Shown here: piece after piece, positions 31,664-33,279 of the stretch | Numbering within the stretch: position 1 is the stretch's first letter | Layout of the letters: the number at the start of each line of letters is the position of its first letter | NCBI RefSeq assembly: GCF_001875665.1 | Contig: NZ_MLAL01000025.1 | Location: 1 to 33,279 of the forward strand | DNA from: Corynebacterium sp. NML130628 | Lineage (GTDB): Bacteria > Actinomycetota > Actinomycetes > Mycobacteriales > Mycobacteriaceae | DNA: 33,279 nt | Direction: 5' to 3' | Program-made: the position numbers and the translations under genes | The notes under the pieces: model-generated | What the model was told of the DNA's origin: nothing | Seen by the model: only the letters and a program-made list of their open reading frames with translations | The model's database searches: none

Positions 31664-32803
31664 ATGGGTAGCCCGAGCTTGATCATTATTTTGATGATCG
31701 TCGTGTGGGTCATCGTTCTGGCACCACTCGTATTTGGCAACAACAAACCAATTCGCCGGTCCGGTGAAGGATACGACGAGACGCGGGTCCTGCACACCGG
31801 CGGCACCGAGCCCCTTGAGGTTCGTCGCCGCCCACGCGTGACCGCGGCCGACGTGCACCTGCACGACGACGATGCCGAGGACGCAGAACTCGTCGAAGCC
31901 GTCGAGCACGAACCCGCTGCCAGCGAAGTCCTTATCGACGACAGCGCGGTCATCCGAAACTTCTTTTCGAAGAACCAGGACGACTCCGATTCCGAAGAAG
32001 ACATCGACTCGAACGTCATCGAGGGAGAGGTCATCGAGGCGGAGCCAGCCGAGGACGAGCCGGTTGAGGCTGAGGCCGCTGAGGCTGAGGAAACCGACGC
32101 TGTAGAGCTCGAGACTACGGAGACTTCTGAGGCTTCGGAAGCCTCGGAAGACCCGGAAACAGAAGCCGAAAGCATCCCGGACTCGTACTACTCCACAGCG
32201 GACTTCGGATACGACAGCGGGATCACGGCGGAGATGGATGCCGCGGAGATCCCTGCGGAGGAAACCGAACACGAACAGGACGCTCAAGATGAAGAGGTCA
32301 CCATCACTGACGAGGACCTTGCGTTCGCCGAGTCTCGTCGTGGTCGCGGCGGGTGGGACCCCGATCGTGCACGTCGGGCACGCGAAGACCGCTTCATGCG
32401 CCGTCAGCGCACATTCCTGGGTCTCATCATCGCCTGCGTAGTCACATTTGTGGTCGCGTTCGTCGCAGGCGGCTGGACATGGATCCTACCGGCGGCCTCC
32501 GTTGCCCTGACCGTCTGGTTCATGGTCGTGCTGCGTAGCGTCGTCCGCCAGGAACGCGCGCTGCATCGTCGCCGCATGCGCCAGCTGCGCCGCGCACGCC
32601 TCGGCGTCGCCACCGCAGATTCGACGCACCCTAGGCAGGAGTGGCCACGTCGATACGGAGAATCCGTAGCTATCGACCTTGACGACGCCCACCCCGACTT
32701 CACCAACCTCCCCGAAGCATCCTCCGCAATCTTCGAGGATCCCACGGAGACCCGCCACTACCCATACGGAGAGGGCGACAACCGCACCCCACGAGCGAGC
32801 TAA
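31664..32803 (+). CDS. glpR: GlpR, membrane receptor of Glp
   Basis: A 379-residue membrane protein. TM1 is at about 5-24, followed by the conserved-looking NNKPIRRSGEGYDETRVL. A very acidic Glu/Ala/Ser-rich region (about 65-220, with repeated EASEASE and VIEGEVIEAEPAE) is probably disordered. The basic stretch RGRGGWDPDRARRARED leads to two adjacent TM helices (about 251-268 and 271-291), an Arg-rich cytoplasmic anchor (HRRRMRQLRRARL) and a soluble tail. Gene order galU-glp-rimJ-glpR and this layout match the Glp receptor of C. glutamicum, which recruits Glp and links FtsZ to Wag31. AGGAAGGTGG lies 9 nt before the ATG. Confidence 0.85.
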   Translation: MGSPSLIIILMIVVWVIVLAPLVFGNNKPIRRSGEGYDETRVLHTGGTEPLEVRRRPRVTAADVHLHDDDAEDAELVEAVEHEPAASEVLIDDSAVIRNFFSKNQDDSDSEEDIDSNVIEGEVIEAEPAEDEPVEAEAAEAEETDAVELETTETSEASEASEDPETEAESIPDSYYSTADFGYDSGITAEMDAAEIPAEETEHEQDAQDEEVTITDEDLAFAESRRGRGGWDPDRARRAREDRFMRRQRTFLGLIIACVVTFVVAFVAGGWTWILPAASVALTVWFMVVLRSVVRQERALHRRRMRQLRRARLGVATADSTHPRQEWPRRYGESVAIDLDDAHPDFTNLPEASSAIFEDPTETRHYPYGEGDNRTPRAS

Positions 32804-32830
32804 ATCGCCTGGGTAACGGGACGATTTAGC
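32799..32830 (+). terminator. Perfect inverted repeat at the glpR stop codon
   Basis: GCTAAATCG (32799-32807, containing the glpR TAA) and CGATTTAGC (32822-32830) form a 9-bp stem with a 14-nt loop. No T-run follows, so it may be a weak terminator or an RNA-stability element. Confidence 0.45.
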
Positions 32831-32836
32831 ATCAGC

Positions 32837-32861
32837 GGAGAAGAGGAGTAACGTCTTCTCC
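32837..32861 (+). repeat. Second inverted repeat between glpR and tRNA-Ala
   Basis: GGAGAAGA (32837-32844) and TCTTCTCC (32854-32861) form a perfect 8-bp stem ending 5 nt before the tRNA. It could help tRNA 5' processing or act with the previous hairpin. Confidence 0.5.
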
Positions 32862-32866
32862 AGCGA

Positions 32867-32939
32867 GGGGCTATAGCTCAGTTGGTAGAGCGTCGCGTTC
32901 GCAATGCGAAGGTCAGGGGTTCGATTCCCCTTAGCTCCA
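32867..32939 (+). tRNA. tRNA-Ala (anticodon CGC)
   Basis: Full cloverleaf: acceptor GGGGCTA/TAGCTCC with the G3-U70 wobble pair that identifies alanine tRNAs, D-stem GCTC/GAGC, anticodon stem TCGCG/TGCGA with loop TTCGCAA (anticodon CGC, reading GCG), and T-arm AGGGG-TTCGATT-CCCCT. The discriminator is A and CCA is not encoded. Confidence 0.96.
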
Positions 32940-32945
32940 CAAGAT

Positions 32946-32981
32946 ACAAACCCACAGGTCGTGCGTGGCCTGGGGGTTTGT
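32946..32981 (+). terminator. Terminator-like hairpin after tRNA-Ala
   Basis: ACAAACCCACAGG (32946-32958) pairs with CCTGGGGGTTTGT (32969-32981), 13 bp with one mismatch. The trailing sequence lacks a clear T-run. Confidence 0.7.
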
Positions 32982-33008
32982 CATATCTGCGCTGGCATCA
33001 CCACAGAA

Positions 33009-33036
33009 TTGGGGTCTAATCCTTAGGGCCTAGAAT
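33009..33036 (+). promoter_or_regulatory. Promoter of the last, partial gene
   Basis: TTGGGG (33009-33014) and TAGAAT (33031-33036) are 16 nt apart, placing the start near 33043. The first good ATG is at 33226, implying a leader of about 180 nt. Confidence 0.5.
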
Positions 33037-33090
33037 TGTTCCCGGGAGGTCATTTGGCTGCGGAACTATTTTTGTAGACAACCGTCGCGG

Positions 33091-33208
33091 CCTGGGGAAA
33101 GACGAGTGGTGGTCGACCGGAACTGGCCTAAAACGCAAAATCGTTCCCCGGGCCCCCTCGTGCCGTTGAACTTGTGAACTCCCCAGGTCACCCGGTGTTA
33201 CACCGGGT
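33091..33208 (+). promoter_or_regulatory. Possible structured 5' leader
   Basis: CCTGGGGA (33091-33098) is perfectly complementary to TCCCCAGG (33180-33187), closing an 81-nt domain with possible inner pairings (ACGAG 33102 with CTCGT 33158; GGAAC 33119 with GTTCC 33143). A separate perfect hairpin ACCCGGTG-TTA-CACCGGGT (33190-33208) ends right before the AGGAAGGA ribosome site. The layout is riboswitch-like but matches no class I recognise. Confidence 0.45.
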
Positions 33209-33225
33209 AGGAAGGACACACAGCA

Positions 33226-33279
33226 ATGACGGTAGTCATCCCTCCCACCAGCCGCGCCTCGGAGGAGTTCACCACAGAA
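33226..33279 (+). CDS. Unidentified gene, first 18 codons only
   Basis: ATG 33226 follows AGGAAGGA with a 9-nt spacer, and the frame stays open to the window edge. The peptide reads MTVVIPPTSRASEEFTTE, hydrophilic with no signal peptide start. It is too short to identify. The long leader and the hairpin next to the ribosome site suggest regulation in the 5' region. Confidence 0.6.
   Translation, partial: MTVVIPPTSRASEEFTTE

Noticed and set aside
32060..32160. Short tandem repeat in glpR as a CRISPR-like or satellite element
   Set aside because: The gaggct/gaagcc-type repeats are imperfect and in frame, encoding the acidic Glu-Ala-Ser stretch of GlpR.
33037..33225. Assignment of the final leader to a known riboswitch (cobalamin, TPP, SAM, ydaO)
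   Set aside because: None of the conserved core sequences of these classes is visible.

Overview
The window is core chromosome of a high-GC actinobacterium, almost certainly a Corynebacterium. This rests on recognisable protein families, tight gene packing (ATGA, GTGA and TAATG overlaps), probable leaderless starts, and gene order. From memory, gene order matches two blocks of Mycobacterium tuberculosis (pgi, chorismate mutase, uvrD1, M23 peptidase, perM, purN, purH; and rpmF, mprAB, pepD/htrA, moaB2, mscL, 5-FCL, galU, moeA, rimJ, Rv0996) and the matching part of the C. glutamicum map. No phage, CRISPR array or biosynthetic cluster is visible. Accessory DNA is limited to an insertion-sequence remnant at the left edge and one HNH/DUF222 gene.

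Layout. 1-338: right end of an IS481-type element, stopping 4 bp from tRNA-Arg(CCT). 496-2838 (minus): cysQ-thyA-folA-mycoredoxin, an overlapping operon for sulfur nucleotide recycling, dTMP/folate and thiol redox. 2916-9960: lhr helicase and an Fpg/Nei glycosylase, usually neighbours, here separated by an opposing DUF222-HNH (13E12-type) gene with a LexA-like box between it and nei. 9905-12617 (minus): dedA, pgi and chorismate mutase. 12679-20360: pcrA/uvrD1, two paralogous secreted M23 peptidases, perM, then purN-purH. 20537-22350: two divergent clusters of cysteine-poor (zinc-independent) ribosomal proteins, S18-S14-L33-L28 (minus) and L31B-L32 (plus), the latter with a possible autoregulatory leader.

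22452-26863: MprAB-type two-component system, HtrA protease, Mog/MoaB protein and a small acidic hypothetical protein. 26869-28542 (minus): mscL, SAF-domain protein, 5-FCL. 28607-32803: galU, glp (MoeA-like protein with altered catalytic motifs), a RimJ-type acetyltransferase and glpR, the membrane receptor of Glp; Glp and GlpR are known corynebacterial divisome proteins. 32867-33279: tRNA-Ala(CGC), a promoter with a long, possibly structured 5' leader, and the first 18 codons of an unidentified gene.

The main theme is envelope and division control (M23 peptidases, PerM, MprAB-HtrA, MscL, GalU, Glp/GlpR) alongside DNA repair and nucleotide metabolism. The points most worth checking are the LexA-like box between nei and the HNH gene, the GTAAC/GTTAC array over the second M23 promoter, the leader RNAs before rpmE and the last gene, and the altered active-site motifs of Glp.
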